NCBI GenBank assembly: GCA_013151215.1
Contig: JAADIS010000017.1
Location: 594-49,774, forward strand
Source of the DNA: Chlorobiota bacterium
GTDB taxonomy: Bacteria > Bacteroidota > Bacteroidia > Bacteroidales > F082
Length of the DNA stretch: 49,181 nt
Reading direction: 5' to 3'
Shown here: positions 35,010 to 43,849 of the stretch, in pieces
How positions within the stretch are numbered: position 1 is the first letter of the stretch
Layout: every line of letters begins with the position of its first letter
Position numbers and translations under genes: made by a program
The notes under the pieces: model-generated
The model's input: the letters and a program-made list of their open reading frames with translations, nothing else
Told to the model about the DNA's origin: nothing
The model's database searches: none

Positions 35010-35717
35010 ATGAGTTATAAAAGAGTACTTCTGAAATTAAGCGGCGAGTCGCTGATGGGAAATCAACAATATGGTATCGATCCCGGAACCTTAAAGTCAT
35101 ATTGCGATGACATAAAGGAAATAGTCGAAAAGGGAGTGGAAGTCGCCATTGTAATCGGCGGCGGAAACATCTTTAGGGGAATGCAAGCTGCTGCCAAAGG
35201 CTTCGACAGGGTGCAAGGGGATTATATGGGAATGTTGGCCACGGTGATAAACTCGATGGCCCTTCAGGCAGAACTCGAAAAACAAGGGCTTATGGCTAAG
35301 CTGTTGTCAGGATTGAATATAGACCCTATAGCCGAGTCAACAAGCGGCAGAAAAGCCAAACAGTATTTAAATGACGGATACGTTGTTATAATCGGAGGCG
35401 GGACCGGAAACCCGTTTTTCACAACAGATACTGCTTCGGCACTGAGGGGCATCGAGATCGGAGCCGACGTCTTGCTTAAAGGAACAAGGGTGGACGGTGT
35501 TTATACTGCTGACCCCGAGAAAGACCCCAAGGCAGTTAAATATGAAAAAATCAGTTTTGACGAGGCCTATGACAAGAACCTGAAAATAATGGATATGACG
35601 GCATTTACCCTTTGCAGGGAAAACAACCTGCCCATACTCGTGTTTGACATGAACCAAAAGGGAAATCTTGGAAAAGTCCTTGAAGACACTTCGAGGGGAA
35701 CCATTGTATCCAACTAA
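35010..35717 (+). CDS. pyrH: Uridylate kinase
   Basis: The 235-residue enzyme phosphorylates UMP. RVLLKLSGESLMG (5-17), IVIGGGNIFRG and DTASALRGIEIGADVLLKGTRVDGVYTADP are the amino-acid-kinase family blocks. ATG at 35010 is used rather than a TTG six bases before it, because it gives the usual MSYKRVLLKLSGE start. In most bacteria pyrH is directly followed by frr; here a GT39 gene lies between them. Confidence 0.97.
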   Translation: MSYKRVLLKLSGESLMGNQQYGIDPGTLKSYCDDIKEIVEKGVEVAIVIGGGNIFRGMQAAAKGFDRVQGDYMGMLATVINSMALQAELEKQGLMAKLLSGLNIDPIAESTSGRKAKQYLNDGYVVIIGGGTGNPFFTTDTASALRGIEIGADVLLKGTRVDGVYTADPEKDPKAVKYEKISFDEAYDKNLKIMDMTAFTLCRENNLPILVFDMNQKGNLGKVLEDTSRGTIVSN

Positions 35718-35721
35718 AAAA

Positions 35722-37620
35722 ATGTTTCTTTTAAACAAAAACAAAATCTCGGCCGACAATGCAATTGTCGTGTTTATTATCGCAATAGCATCCTTGTTAA
35801 GGCTTTACAATTTCTGGGACTTGCCATTCATGCATGATGAATTTAGTGCAATACTCCGAACCCACTACAGCAATTTTCATGACCTAATCGAATATGGCGT
35901 TAAACAAAACGACAGTCATCCGGCTGGCGTTCAGGTTTTTATATATTATTGGATAAAACTTTTCGGCCTTAGCGAATGGTCTTTGAAGCTACCGTTCATT
36001 ATAAGCGGAATAATTTCGGTTTATCTTGTTTATCGTATTGGACAATTATGGTTCGGGAAGCAGACCGCCGTTTTTTCGTCGCTTGTTTTTGCAATTATCC
36101 AATATACTGTGTTTTACAGCCAGCTGGCTCGACCCTATAGTCCGGGCTTAATGTTTGTTTTATTGTCAACATTCTACTGGACCAAGCTGATTGTCAATAA
36201 GCAATTTACGACAAAGGCTATTGTTCCCTATATCTTGGCCGCCGTTGCGGCTTCGTACACCCATGCGTTTTCCTTGTTTTTTGTCTTAATTCAAGGTTTG
36301 ACAGGTTTGTTGTTTTTTAAAATTAAGGATCTCCGGAAATATGTGCTTGCCAACATCATAATTCTAATATTATACATTCCCCAGGCCCCAATCTTCCTGG
36401 CCCAGTTGGGCAGAGGTGATATAGGTGGCTGGCTGGCTGTTCCCAAAAATGATTTCCTGCTGCATTTCCTAGCATATAGCTTCAACTTCTCGCAGGTATT
36501 TTATTTTACCATTATAATATCTGTATTCTTTTTAAGTACTTCCTCGAAAACAACAAAGCCTGGCAGAAACAAATTTAGATGGGTTGCTATATCCTGGTTC
36601 CTAACCGCTTATCTAACAGCACATCTATATTCCGTTTATCGCAGCCCCATTCTTCAATACTCTACTTTATTATTTGTTTTTCCGTTCTTGATTTTATTGA
36701 TGTTCTCGTTTGTCGGCAATATCAAGAAGAATATGCAATTTTCGTTTATTGCGCTTTTAGCGGTTGTTGGAATATTCAGCCTTGTTTTCGGCAGGCAGCA
36801 TTATAAAATCATGTACCGGCAGGGGTTTGATGGTATTGCGGAAAACCTCTCAAACGATATCAATAAAATAAACCCACAGGGGTCTGCGGTGATACTGCAG
36901 GCGCCTGAGCCCAGGATGTTTGATTATTATCTCCTAAAAAACCATCTCGACACAAATTATTTTAAAATTACCCTTGACAACAAAGCTGCTGACCTGATTG
37001 AATTTTTAGAAGAAAAAAAGCCGGAAACGGTATTTTTCGGCTGGGCCGATTATTCCGATCTAACATATTTGGCTATTTTGAGAAATAGGTATAAATATGT
37101 CTTAAAACGGAAAAGCTTCTTCAACTCAGAGTATTTTGTGTTGTCAAACTTGATGTTTGGCGACACGGTTAATATCGAAAGGCATCTTATAGGAATGGCA
37201 GGCGCCAATAACTCCAAACCTATTTATAAGTCACGATTGCCGGGCTTTAGCAAATCGGTGGAAATACAAACCGATTCGGCCCGATTCAAGAAATACAATG
37301 TCATAAATGTTCTAGCAAAGATCAGGCATGCCGACAGTAACACTAATGCGCTGTTGGTAATGGACTTACAAGACAAGAACGGAAGGTCCGTTTGGTGGAC
37401 AGCGTCCGGGCTGAAGAATTTTATGACAAATGAGCAGGATTCGGGCTTTATTGCTATAAACTCGAAGAGACTGCTAAATCATTATCCAATATCAGAGGGA
37501 AGTATATTAAAAGCGTATATCTGGAAACAAGACAGCAGTTACCTGGAAGCTGAAAGCATTCAGTTGTATTTATCGAATATCGAAGCAGTTGAGCTAGGCC
37601 TTTATGAAAAACTTTATTGA
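35722..37620 (+). CDS. GT39-type membrane glycosyltransferase with C-terminal beta-domain, inserted between pyrH and frr
   Basis: The 632-residue protein has about ten membrane segments after a short cytoplasmic N-terminus. The first periplasmic loop has the acidic pair D39-E40 in LPFMHDEFSAILRTHYSN, as expected of a GT39 catalytic site. FYSQLARPYSPGLMFVLLS is a further family block. From about residue 505 on it is soluble and beta-rich (INVLAKIRHADSNTNALLVM, SILKAYIWKQD), resembling the end of the protein at 3-1391. ATG at 35722 lies four bases after the pyrH stop; the earlier in-frame TTG is inside pyrH. It probably decorates a glycan or protein on the periplasmic side. Confidence 0.82.
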   Translation: MFLLNKNKISADNAIVVFIIAIASLLRLYNFWDLPFMHDEFSAILRTHYSNFHDLIEYGVKQNDSHPAGVQVFIYYWIKLFGLSEWSLKLPFIISGIISVYLVYRIGQLWFGKQTAVFSSLVFAIIQYTVFYSQLARPYSPGLMFVLLSTFYWTKLIVNKQFTTKAIVPYILAAVAASYTHAFSLFFVLIQGLTGLLFFKIKDLRKYVLANIIILILYIPQAPIFLAQLGRGDIGGWLAVPKNDFLLHFLAYSFNFSQVFYFTIIISVFFLSTSSKTTKPGRNKFRWVAISWFLTAYLTAHLYSVYRSPILQYSTLLFVFPFLILLMFSFVGNIKKNMQFSFIALLAVVGIFSLVFGRQHYKIMYRQGFDGIAENLSNDINKINPQGSAVILQAPEPRMFDYYLLKNHLDTNYFKITLDNKAADLIEFLEEKKPETVFFGWADYSDLTYLAILRNRYKYVLKRKSFFNSEYFVLSNLMFGDTVNIERHLIGMAGANNSKPIYKSRLPGFSKSVEIQTDSARFKKYNVINVLAKIRHADSNTNALLVMDLQDKNGRSVWWTASGLKNFMTNEQDSGFIAINSKRLLNHYPISEGSILKAYIWKQDSSYLEAESIQLYLSNIEAVELGLYEKLY

Positions 37621-37665
37621 TGATAATTTTATTTGTCAGCATTGCAAATTTATTAATAGAAATGT

Positions 37666-37673
37666 TAAATTTG
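37666..37673 (+). promoter_or_regulatory. Candidate -7 box (TAAATTTG) of frr
   Basis: TAAATTTG fits TAnnTTTG and ends 21 nt before the ATG at 37695. A TTG at 37642-37644 stands 21 bases upstream, two more than ideal. It would free frr from the GT39 transcript. Confidence 0.45.
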
Positions 37674-37694
37674 TGCTGAGAAAAATTTTATATC

Positions 37695-38258
37695 ATGACT
37701 GACGATTCAATATTATGCCTTGAGGAAGCTGAAGAAGGAATGAACCATTCCATGGAGCATTTGAAAAAAGCATTTCAAAAGATCAGAGCGGGCAAAGCCA
37801 GTCCTGCAATGCTCAATGGGGTGCTGGTAGATTATTACGGGACCAAGACACCGATTGAAAGAACTGCAAACATAAGCACCCCCGATGCCAGGATGATTGT
37901 AGTCCAGCCTTTCGACAAAAGCAGCATTCATGAAATTGAAAAAGCGATAATGAACTCAGGTTTGGGGTTTAACCCAATGAACGAGGGGGAATTATTGAGG
38001 ATAAATGTTCCAGCCCTAACAGAGGAACGCAGGAAAGAATTGGTAAAGCAGGCGAAATCGGAAGCAGAAGACACAAAAATAGGAATTAGGAACACGCGCC
38101 GGAGCGCAAATGACGAAGCCAAAAAACTTGAGAAAGAGGGCGTGTCGGAAGACGAGGTTAAAAACTTAATGGATGAGATTCAGAAACTTACGGATAAGTA
38201 TATAAAAAAAGTGGATGATTATTTCGAGCTAAAGGAAAAAGATATCTTAACAGTTTAA
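37695..38258 (+). CDS. frr: Ribosome recycling factor
   Basis: The 187-residue protein splits the ribosome after termination together with EF-G. MEHLKKAFQKIRAGKASPAML (20-40), DARMIVVQPFD (65-75) and LTEERRKELVKQAK are the three family blocks, and the C-terminal helix (DEIQKLTDKYIKKVDDYFELKEKDILTV) ends the L-shaped fold. The stop overlaps the convergent membrane-protein gene by four bases. Confidence 0.97.
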   Translation: MTDDSILCLEEAEEGMNHSMEHLKKAFQKIRAGKASPAMLNGVLVDYYGTKTPIERTANISTPDARMIVVQPFDKSSIHEIEKAIMNSGLGFNPMNEGELLRINVPALTEERRKELVKQAKSEAEDTKIGIRNTRRSANDEAKKLEKEGVSEDEVKNLMDEIQKLTDKYIKKVDDYFELKEKDILTV

Positions 38259-38935
38259 TTCTGCATCTTGCGGCTTTCGGGTTCAATTCTTTCAGCCTTT
38301 TTAGGTTTTCTCCTGTCCCAGAATTTTCTTTTTATTGTTTGAGCAAATTTAAATCCCATCTTAGCCATGCTCAAGGCACTCACAAAAGTGTTATAACTTG
38401 TTTGAAACGCCTGAAAGCCAATATTTTTCAATGTATAAACATCACCAAGGCCATTTATTGATTTTGCCAGCTGCTTTTCGTGATTTAATAGTGATTCCTT
38501 TGCGAAGATAATTTTAGCATCAAGCATTTCTGCCGATTCAAAGGTCTCCCTCTTTACAACGGAACTAGAGTCAGAGTATAATATATTTCCGAACATCTTT
38601 CGTATAGGCTTAAATATCAATGCCTCGCGAGCCGTAAAAACAACAGATGCGATAAATGCATAAAATCCTGCAACTATTAAAAACCCGATATACATACTAC
38701 CGGGATAAACTTTTGAAAACCACCAAACAAACCCAAAAGACAGAAAAAAAAGCACTAGAAAACCTAGGGATACCAATATCATCAACAAGACAAAGTAGGA
38801 GGAAAACTCCCCTATTTTTTTTGATAGTACAAGTTTGTTGTAACTTAGCTGCTGATCGAGATAAGCTCTTAATTCATTAAAAGTATCTTTCAACGGGGCG
38901 GTAAACTCAGTATATTCCCTTTGTTTCCCGGTCAT
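38255..38935 (-). CDS. Membrane protein of the holin/YqjE-like type
   Basis: The 226-residue protein has two hydrophobic segments (about 48-72 and 79-101) between a charged N-terminal helix and a long cytoplasmic C-terminal half with a coiled-coil-like stretch (ESAEMLDAKIIFAKESLLNHEKQLAKSI) and a basic end (KRKFWDRRKPKKAER). Its pattern recalls the putative actinobacterial Holin-X/phage holin III family often paired with YtxH genes. YtxH is encoded directly upstream; its stop overlaps the ATG by one base. Nothing here suggests a phage. Function unknown, perhaps envelope stress. Confidence 0.65.
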   Translation of the reverse strand: MTGKQREYTEFTAPLKDTFNELRAYLDQQLSYNKLVLSKKIGEFSSYFVLLMILVSLGFLVLFFLSFGFVWWFSKVYPGSMYIGFLIVAGFYAFIASVVFTAREALIFKPIRKMFGNILYSDSSSVVKRETFESAEMLDAKIIFAKESLLNHEKQLAKSINGLGDVYTLKNIGFQAFQTSYNTFVSALSMAKMGFKFAQTIKRKFWDRRKPKKAERIEPESRKMQN

Positions 38936-39192
38936 TATGCTTTTTTGGCATCCTTTGATTTCACCTCCTCGACCTTTGCCTTCACATTTTCGAGGGCATC
39001 TGTAACGGTTTCTTTAAAGTCGTCGAATTTATCCTGAAGATCTTCAGTTAAATCCTTCGATTTATCTTGTAATTTCCTGCGGGTCTCCTCGCCCGAATCC
39101 GGTGCATAAAGCAACCCTGCTATTGCTCCTGCTACTGCCCCTATTGCCAATCCTGCAATAAAAGCAAATCCTCCTGAACTATTGTTACTCAT
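38935..39192 (-). CDS. YtxH domain protein
   Basis: The 85-residue protein has one membrane segment with a glycine-zipper look (AFIAGLAIGAVAGAIAGLLYAPDSGEETRRKL, residues 9-40), the hallmark of YtxH proteins. A charged helix with coiled-coil potential follows (LTEDLQDKFDDFKETVTDALENVKAKVEEVKSKD). Such proteins are general-stress factors in Bacillus. It starts 25 bp after the AI-2E permease stop and is coupled to the next membrane protein gene. Confidence 0.88.
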   Translation of the reverse strand: MSNNSSGGFAFIAGLAIGAVAGAIAGLLYAPDSGEETRRKLQDKSKDLTEDLQDKFDDFKETVTDALENVKAKVEEVKSKDAKKA

Positions 39193-39217
39193 GGTATATT
39201 ATTTTAATGCTTATGTA

Positions 39218-40327
39218 TTATGGTTTATATTCCTCTTTCCTTGATAAAAAATCGTTTAATCTCATCCTTTGCCTAAACTGTCGGATTACAACTTTTATTA
39301 CCGTATAAGTTGGTATAGCAAGAATCATTCCAGCTATTCCTGAGATTTTCCCTCCCACAATGATAGCCAAAAATATTTCTACGGGATGTGCCTTTACGCT
39401 TTTCGAGTAGATCTGTGGCTGAAGGACGAAATTATCGACCATGTTTGCTCCTCCGAATACTGCCGCGACCACTATTACGGTGTACCATAAACTCTCATAA
39501 TCACCAATTCCCATAACTGACAATCCAGCTAAAATTATTCCGATCAGCCCTCCTATCAACGGGCCTAAATATGGGATTATATTCATTAAACCACCTATAA
39601 ACCCAATTAATATCGCATTGGGAATGCCAAATATCAACAAACCGGTGGCTTCCAGCGTCATCATTATCCCCACCTCTATCAAAATACCGTGAAAATAACG
39701 GACTAGCAAGAATTTTGAATCGTGCAATACCTGTTCTACGTTGGGCATCTGCTTATCGGGGACTAGCATCAACAATGATCGTTTTGCCAAATCGATCTCC
39801 AAAAGGAAATAATAAGTCAAGAACACGATTATAAAAACCCCCATCAATACCGAACCGGTGCCGCTCACAAGGTTCGCGAAGAAATTTGTAAACTTGGCCA
39901 AATCAACAACGTCAACTAATTGTTCCTGAAAATATTGCACAAAACTCGATTGAGGATCAACAACATTATACTGTACCAGGAACTCGTAGAAGCCTTTCAT
40001 GGAGTTCTGAAAATACTCGCTCATGCTCTCAACATCAATGGAGGCTATAACATTTGCCTGCGATATTATTAACGGAACGATCAGAACAAGGAATAGGCCA
40101 ATGCCGATAATTATGCTCAACAATGTTATCGCAGCACTTAAACCGTGCGGCATGTTTCTATTGCCAAACTTAATCCTGTCCAATCTTTTAACAACGGGTG
40201 AGCCAATCATCGAAAGGAAGATAGCCGCTAAGATGTAAGCTACTATATCCATAAAATACCAACCCATAAAAGCCACAATGGCAATGGCGGATATAGGTTT
40301 GAGATATTGGAAATATTTTTCGTTCAT
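39218..40327 (-). CDS. AI-2E family transporter (PerM/TqsA-like permease)
   Basis: The 369-residue inner-membrane protein has eight predicted segments and the family motif in the last third: GLMNIIPYLGPLIGGLIGIILAGL (about 247-270), followed by NMVDNFVLQPQIYSKSVKAHPVEIFLAIIVGGKISGIAGMILAIPTYTV. This end block is typical of the AI-2E/PerM family, whose substrates vary (autoinducer-2, sodium or protons, others). No quorum-sensing role can be claimed. It is the first gene of the AI-2E-YtxH-membrane protein unit. A near-consensus TAAATTTA box sits at 40358-40365 upstream on the minus strand. Confidence 0.92.
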   Translation of the reverse strand: MNEKYFQYLKPISAIAIVAFMGWYFMDIVAYILAAIFLSMIGSPVVKRLDRIKFGNRNMPHGLSAAITLLSIIIGIGLFLVLIVPLIISQANVIASIDVESMSEYFQNSMKGFYEFLVQYNVVDPQSSFVQYFQEQLVDVVDLAKFTNFFANLVSGTGSVLMGVFIIVFLTYYFLLEIDLAKRSLLMLVPDKQMPNVEQVLHDSKFLLVRYFHGILIEVGIMMTLEATGLLIFGIPNAILIGFIGGLMNIIPYLGPLIGGLIGIILAGLSVMGIGDYESLWYTVIVVAAVFGGANMVDNFVLQPQIYSKSVKAHPVEIFLAIIVGGKISGIAGMILAIPTYTVIKVVIRQFRQRMRLNDFLSRKEEYKP

Positions 40328-40498
40328 TTATATAAATATTTTTTCGCCCGTAAATTTAACAAAAAAAACTTTCCCATTTATGGAAAATTCCACTTCTGTT
40401 GCCCTAAGTCGCCTCAGGGCTTGTTTTTGTTAGCTATTTCATTAATTATCAGCTACTAATGACATTTTTTTTAATTTCTCCATTTCCAAGCCTAAAAA
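40328..40498. other. Intergenic region, 171 bp
   Basis: Between two minus-strand genes. Contains a decayed -7-like box and A/T-rich runs; no hairpin followed by a T-tract and no reading frame of note. Confidence 0.4.
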
Positions 40499-42925
40499 TC
40501 AGAATGCATAATACAGGCTGATTTTATAAGCGAAATTCTTGTAATTATCATCAAAACTATAAGGGCCATAGCGGTACAAAACCCCCAAACCAAGGTCGTA
40601 AACTTGAAGGTTGAGCAATTTCCTTAGCATAATGCCCGATTCAAAATAGCCTTTTTCGAGAGTTTTAAAATCATAACCTTTATGATGCCAAGGGTTTTCG
40701 AGCGATCCGATGATGATATTTGTGAGCAATAAAAGACGTGGTTTAAAGTTCCCGAATTTAAATAACAGCTCCTTGAAATCGTGTGTCAGGAACAAGGCTG
40801 CATACTTATCCGAGAGGAACTCGTTGGTTCTCATAGTCGAGAAACTATAAGGTGCATAAAGCGCAAAAGGCCTGTAAGTCCCGTAGGCGTTGTATAAGTT
40901 AGGCGCAGGGATATCACCGGAGATATAACCTACGGCGACACGCCACGTAAACTCCCCGAAGTAGTTTATTTTATGTGTCTTTTGAACTTTAAGATCAAAC
41001 CTCTCAAACGCAAAGTCGCCGCCTATGCCTGCCACGCCATGAGTAAACTTAAACCATACTACCGGATATCTCGAACCAAACGAGATTTGCCCCTTGGTGG
41101 TTTCAATAACTTTCTCGCGGAAAGAAAAACGAAAGCCCAAGCTGAATTCCGAGAAGCTAAACTCGGATATGGGCTCCGTAAACACAGAATTGGAAAAGCT
41201 GTAATCCCCGAAAGCCTTTTTGTTGTTGTAATTATACGAGATATTCCATTTAAAATCGCGCGAAGGCCTCAAGCGAAACGAATAACTGATATTCCCACCA
41301 ATAGTTTTGTTCATCCTGCTAATGAAAAACTTATAGAAGTAATCAGTCTTCCAGGCCTGGAATCTATCATCAAAGAAATCAGCTTCGCCGGAAGCAAAAA
41401 CGGTATTGTACAGTTCGAGCCTGATTGCCGATTCGGATCTTTTATGCAGTTTTACATTGAAATCAATTCCATATTTTGCCGATTTATCCTTAAAACCATA
41501 GCCCCAGTATCCTCCGACCTTAATTTTCTTCGAGAACCTCCCGTTAGTGTGCATGCCCATGCCCAGATAAAGCCCCTCATAATTATTGTAATGCATTAGC
41601 TTGTCCAAATCCATATCGAATATCCACAAAGGGACTTTCCCGACCAACAAAGTCTGAAAAGTAGTCGCCATCTTGTCAAAATCGGCTTCCCTCCCCAATG
41701 AATCAATGACCCTATAAGTCTCTTTTTCCCTATCAGTAAGGCTATCAACACGATACTCTTGCCAAAACTCACCCTTCCGTTTTGTTGCGCCCTCCTCTAT
41801 TTCCACTTCGTGATACCCGAATTGCTTCTTTTTGATATCAGGGTTAAGATTAATGTCCCGAATATAGCTCCTGCCCTTGCCAACCAGCGGATAAGACGAA
41901 TCACCGTCGCTTACCGCCATATTGTTAAAAACAATATCGGTATTCAACTGGTACGGGAACCATTGGTCATCAACTAGCTTATACGCTTGCTGAATCTTAA
42001 CAGCAATTCCGCTGCTGTCGTCAGGTGGCTGAGCCTTAACATTTTGTATGGCCCATTTATGCTCATTGACATATAAAAAGCCTTTCATTCCCTCGAACCG
42101 GCTTTTAATTTTGGGGCGGAACGAAATCATGAATACAGTATCTCCGAGATCCGTAAAGGTAGTGTCCTCGATTAAAAACAGATATTTGTCCTTGCTGCCC
42201 TTGCTAATCGGGTTTATATAGCTTTTGCTCAATATGTTTATCTGGGGCTCATAAAAGGACGTTGACTGTAATTGCGATATCATAAAAGCAACCACAGGGT
42301 CTTTAAAACCCGAAACCCTTGTGGCCAAAACTGTTTCCTGGTTTAAGTCGGGAGCCATATATTTTCTTTCGCTCACCGTTTCCAACAAAAAAATATCTTG
42401 TTTTTTTAGCAAGCCCCTCAAGCGTCTTTGATTTGTATCCATGGCGGCGGTATCCATCGCCATAAGCGAATCTGCTTCAACTGTGATGTTCATCTTATCG
42501 TAAGAAACATAAGTGAACTTCTTTATTTTCCTGGGATCGTTTTCATCCCTATGCGAAAGCACACTGTCAATAATCCGGTGTGCGGGGTTTATGCCCGGAA
42601 ATATTTCAACTTCCCGCAAATGAAATATTTTTGGCACCAGATAAATATAATGCAAGGCTTCACTGCTGTCAACCGCTATGCTTAACGGCTCATAACCAAT
42701 ATACGACAAGTGCAACACACTGCTGCTCTCGTTCAGCGTTACCTCAAATTTCCCATCAATATCGGTTGTGGCGCCAAAGCCATTATCGCTCACAATATTC
42801 ACAAAAGCCAATGGGCTTCTTTTGTTCTTGTCCTTGACTATTCCTTTATAGGGATGTGTTTGTGCTTCCGACAAAGCAACAAAACCAAACAGAAAAAAAA
42901 TTGCTGTCAAATACTTTAATCTCAC
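40499..42925 (-). CDS. Outer-membrane DUF5686 protein with N-terminal CarboxypepD_reg domain
   Basis: The 808-residue protein begins at GTG 42925 with a signal peptide (RLKYLTAIFFLFGFVALSEAQ). A carboxypeptidase-regulatory beta-sandwich follows (about 25-110: YKGIVKDKNKRSPLAFVNIV, GATTDIDGKFEVTL, LHLSYIGYEPL), then a DUF5686 body and a long C-terminal beta-barrel ending YKISLYYAF, the aromatic end of outer-membrane barrels. A TATATTTG box at 42940-42947 requires the start at 42925; a frame extension to 43006 lies upstream of that promoter. The family is widespread in Bacteroidota, and its function is not known. Confidence 0.88.
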   Translation of the reverse strand: MRLKYLTAIFFLFGFVALSEAQTHPYKGIVKDKNKRSPLAFVNIVSDNGFGATTDIDGKFEVTLNESSSVLHLSYIGYEPLSIAVDSSEALHYIYLVPKIFHLREVEIFPGINPAHRIIDSVLSHRDENDPRKIKKFTYVSYDKMNITVEADSLMAMDTAAMDTNQRRLRGLLKKQDIFLLETVSERKYMAPDLNQETVLATRVSGFKDPVVAFMISQLQSTSFYEPQINILSKSYINPISKGSKDKYLFLIEDTTFTDLGDTVFMISFRPKIKSRFEGMKGFLYVNEHKWAIQNVKAQPPDDSSGIAVKIQQAYKLVDDQWFPYQLNTDIVFNNMAVSDGDSSYPLVGKGRSYIRDINLNPDIKKKQFGYHEVEIEEGATKRKGEFWQEYRVDSLTDREKETYRVIDSLGREADFDKMATTFQTLLVGKVPLWIFDMDLDKLMHYNNYEGLYLGMGMHTNGRFSKKIKVGGYWGYGFKDKSAKYGIDFNVKLHKRSESAIRLELYNTVFASGEADFFDDRFQAWKTDYFYKFFISRMNKTIGGNISYSFRLRPSRDFKWNISYNYNNKKAFGDYSFSNSVFTEPISEFSFSEFSLGFRFSFREKVIETTKGQISFGSRYPVVWFKFTHGVAGIGGDFAFERFDLKVQKTHKINYFGEFTWRVAVGYISGDIPAPNLYNAYGTYRPFALYAPYSFSTMRTNEFLSDKYAALFLTHDFKELLFKFGNFKPRLLLLTNIIIGSLENPWHHKGYDFKTLEKGYFESGIMLRKLLNLQVYDLGLGVLYRYGPYSFDDNYKNFAYKISLYYAF

Positions 42926-42939
42926 AAAAATTATTTTGT

Positions 42940-42970
42940 CAAATATAAGAGGAAAACCCTTTTCCTGCAA
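42940..42970 (-). promoter_or_regulatory. Promoter of the DUF5686 gene
   Basis: On the minus strand TTG (42970-42968), a 20-base spacer and TATATTTG (42947-42940) precede the GTG start by 14 bases. This near-consensus promoter decides the start codon. Confidence 0.55.
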
Positions 42971-43122
42971 TAAAAATAAATAATCGGTCAAACAATCCCG
43001 GAACATAGCCTGATTAATTCATACGTTTAGTTTTATGCAGATGTGAGCTGTCTAATCCTGATGATATAGTAGTCTATTTCAAAGGTTTAGCAACGAAGCA
43101 GATGCGTTAAAATAAATGCACT

Positions 43123-43602
43123 TTATTCAAGCACCTCATCCACAAAACCATATAGGAGGCCTAGTTGATGTTTTCCTTTGGACTGCCCGTATTTTGCCGC
43201 TCCCAATATCAACAGCCAGGTAAATACCGAGGCCGGGATGCTCCATAACCATGGGGCATGCATGCCCAAAGACCATTGCGAAAGCCCAAGCGAGGCGCCA
43301 AACAAGAACAAAACTATGACTGCCGAATAAAAAAACATAAACATAGTCCATATTTTGGGTTTTGGCCCGGCTACGCCTCTTAGCAAGGATCCATTGTCGG
43401 TTTCTTCAATGCTTAAATGCAGCTCCGGCGACCAATAGTGCTGGTGCTCATCCTTAATTTTCAGATATGCGTGGTTCCCCAGAGTACTTCCCACTACATA
43501 TTCCGAGGGAGCCATCAGCTTCGCGACAATACTTTCCATCAAAAGTGCCGGACTTTTTTCAGACTCAATTTTAAGGCGCGGCCTTAATTTAAGTGATTCC
43601 AT
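43123..43602 (-). CDS. Small membrane protein of unknown function
   Basis: The 159-residue protein has a soluble N-terminal half (MESLKLRPRLKIESEKSPALLMESIV, YVVGSTLGNHAYLKIKDEHQHYWSPELHLSI) and two closely spaced membrane segments (about 86-105 and 114-134) near the C-terminus. I do not recognise the family. ATG 43602 is preferred to a start 57 bases upstream because the TATTTTTG box at 43633-43640 lies between them. The region to the DUF5686 promoter is empty. Confidence 0.68.
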   Translation of the reverse strand: MESLKLRPRLKIESEKSPALLMESIVAKLMAPSEYVVGSTLGNHAYLKIKDEHQHYWSPELHLSIEETDNGSLLRGVAGPKPKIWTMFMFFYSAVIVLFLFGASLGLSQWSLGMHAPWLWSIPASVFTWLLILGAAKYGQSKGKHQLGLLYGFVDEVLE

Positions 43603-43632
43603 TGATATGCAATTTAGAACTATTCTATATAG

Positions 43633-43640
43633 CAAAAATA
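43633..43640 (-). promoter_or_regulatory. Candidate -7 box (TATTTTTG) of the small membrane protein gene
   Basis: On the minus strand TATTTTTG fits TAnnTTTG, 30 nt before the ATG at 43602. Confidence 0.45.
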
Positions 43641-43689
43641 AAAAAAAGCACCTCCGCACTATTAAAGATGATATATTTTATGTTTTTAC

Positions 43690-43733
43690 GGTTTTTGGCC
43701 TCTGCCGCACAATACGGCACCTCAGGCAAAACC
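43690..43733. other. Imperfect 44-bp palindrome between divergent promoters
   Basis: Three stem blocks pair in order: GGTTTT with AAAACC, GCCT with AGGC and TGCCG with CGGCA, around the loop CACAATA, with small bulges. The palindrome stands between the -7 boxes of the divergent membrane-protein and purB genes, so it lies outside both predicted transcripts. It could be a regulator site or a repeat remnant. Confidence 0.5.
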
Positions 43734-43827
43734 AGAAAATACGTTGGTGAACAAAAAGAGCTTAGGCCCATCGGGTCCTAAACTTTACCAAACCTAAATG
43801 TTAGCATGTCGCTTTGCGATAAATTAG

Positions 43828-43835
43828 TAATTTTG
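43828..43835 (+). promoter_or_regulatory. Candidate -7 box (TAATTTTG) of purB
   Basis: TAATTTTG fits TAnnTTTG and ends 14 nt before the ATG at 43850. The nearest TTTG upstream (43813-43816) is too close to be the -33 element. Confidence 0.45.
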
Positions 43836-43849
43836 TAAAAAAAATCGAA

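Noticed and set aside
38255-38935. Prophage holin
   Set aside because: No phage genes are nearby; the gene is coupled to YtxH, which points to a chromosomal envelope protein.
39218-40327. Quorum-sensing (AI-2) export role
   Set aside because: The family name is historical; members carry different substrates, and no luxS or lsr-like gene is in the window.
40973-41599. A 208-residue reading frame on the plus strand opposite the DUF5686 gene
   Set aside because: It is antisense to a well-supported outer-membrane protein gene and has no recognisable domain, promoter or signal.
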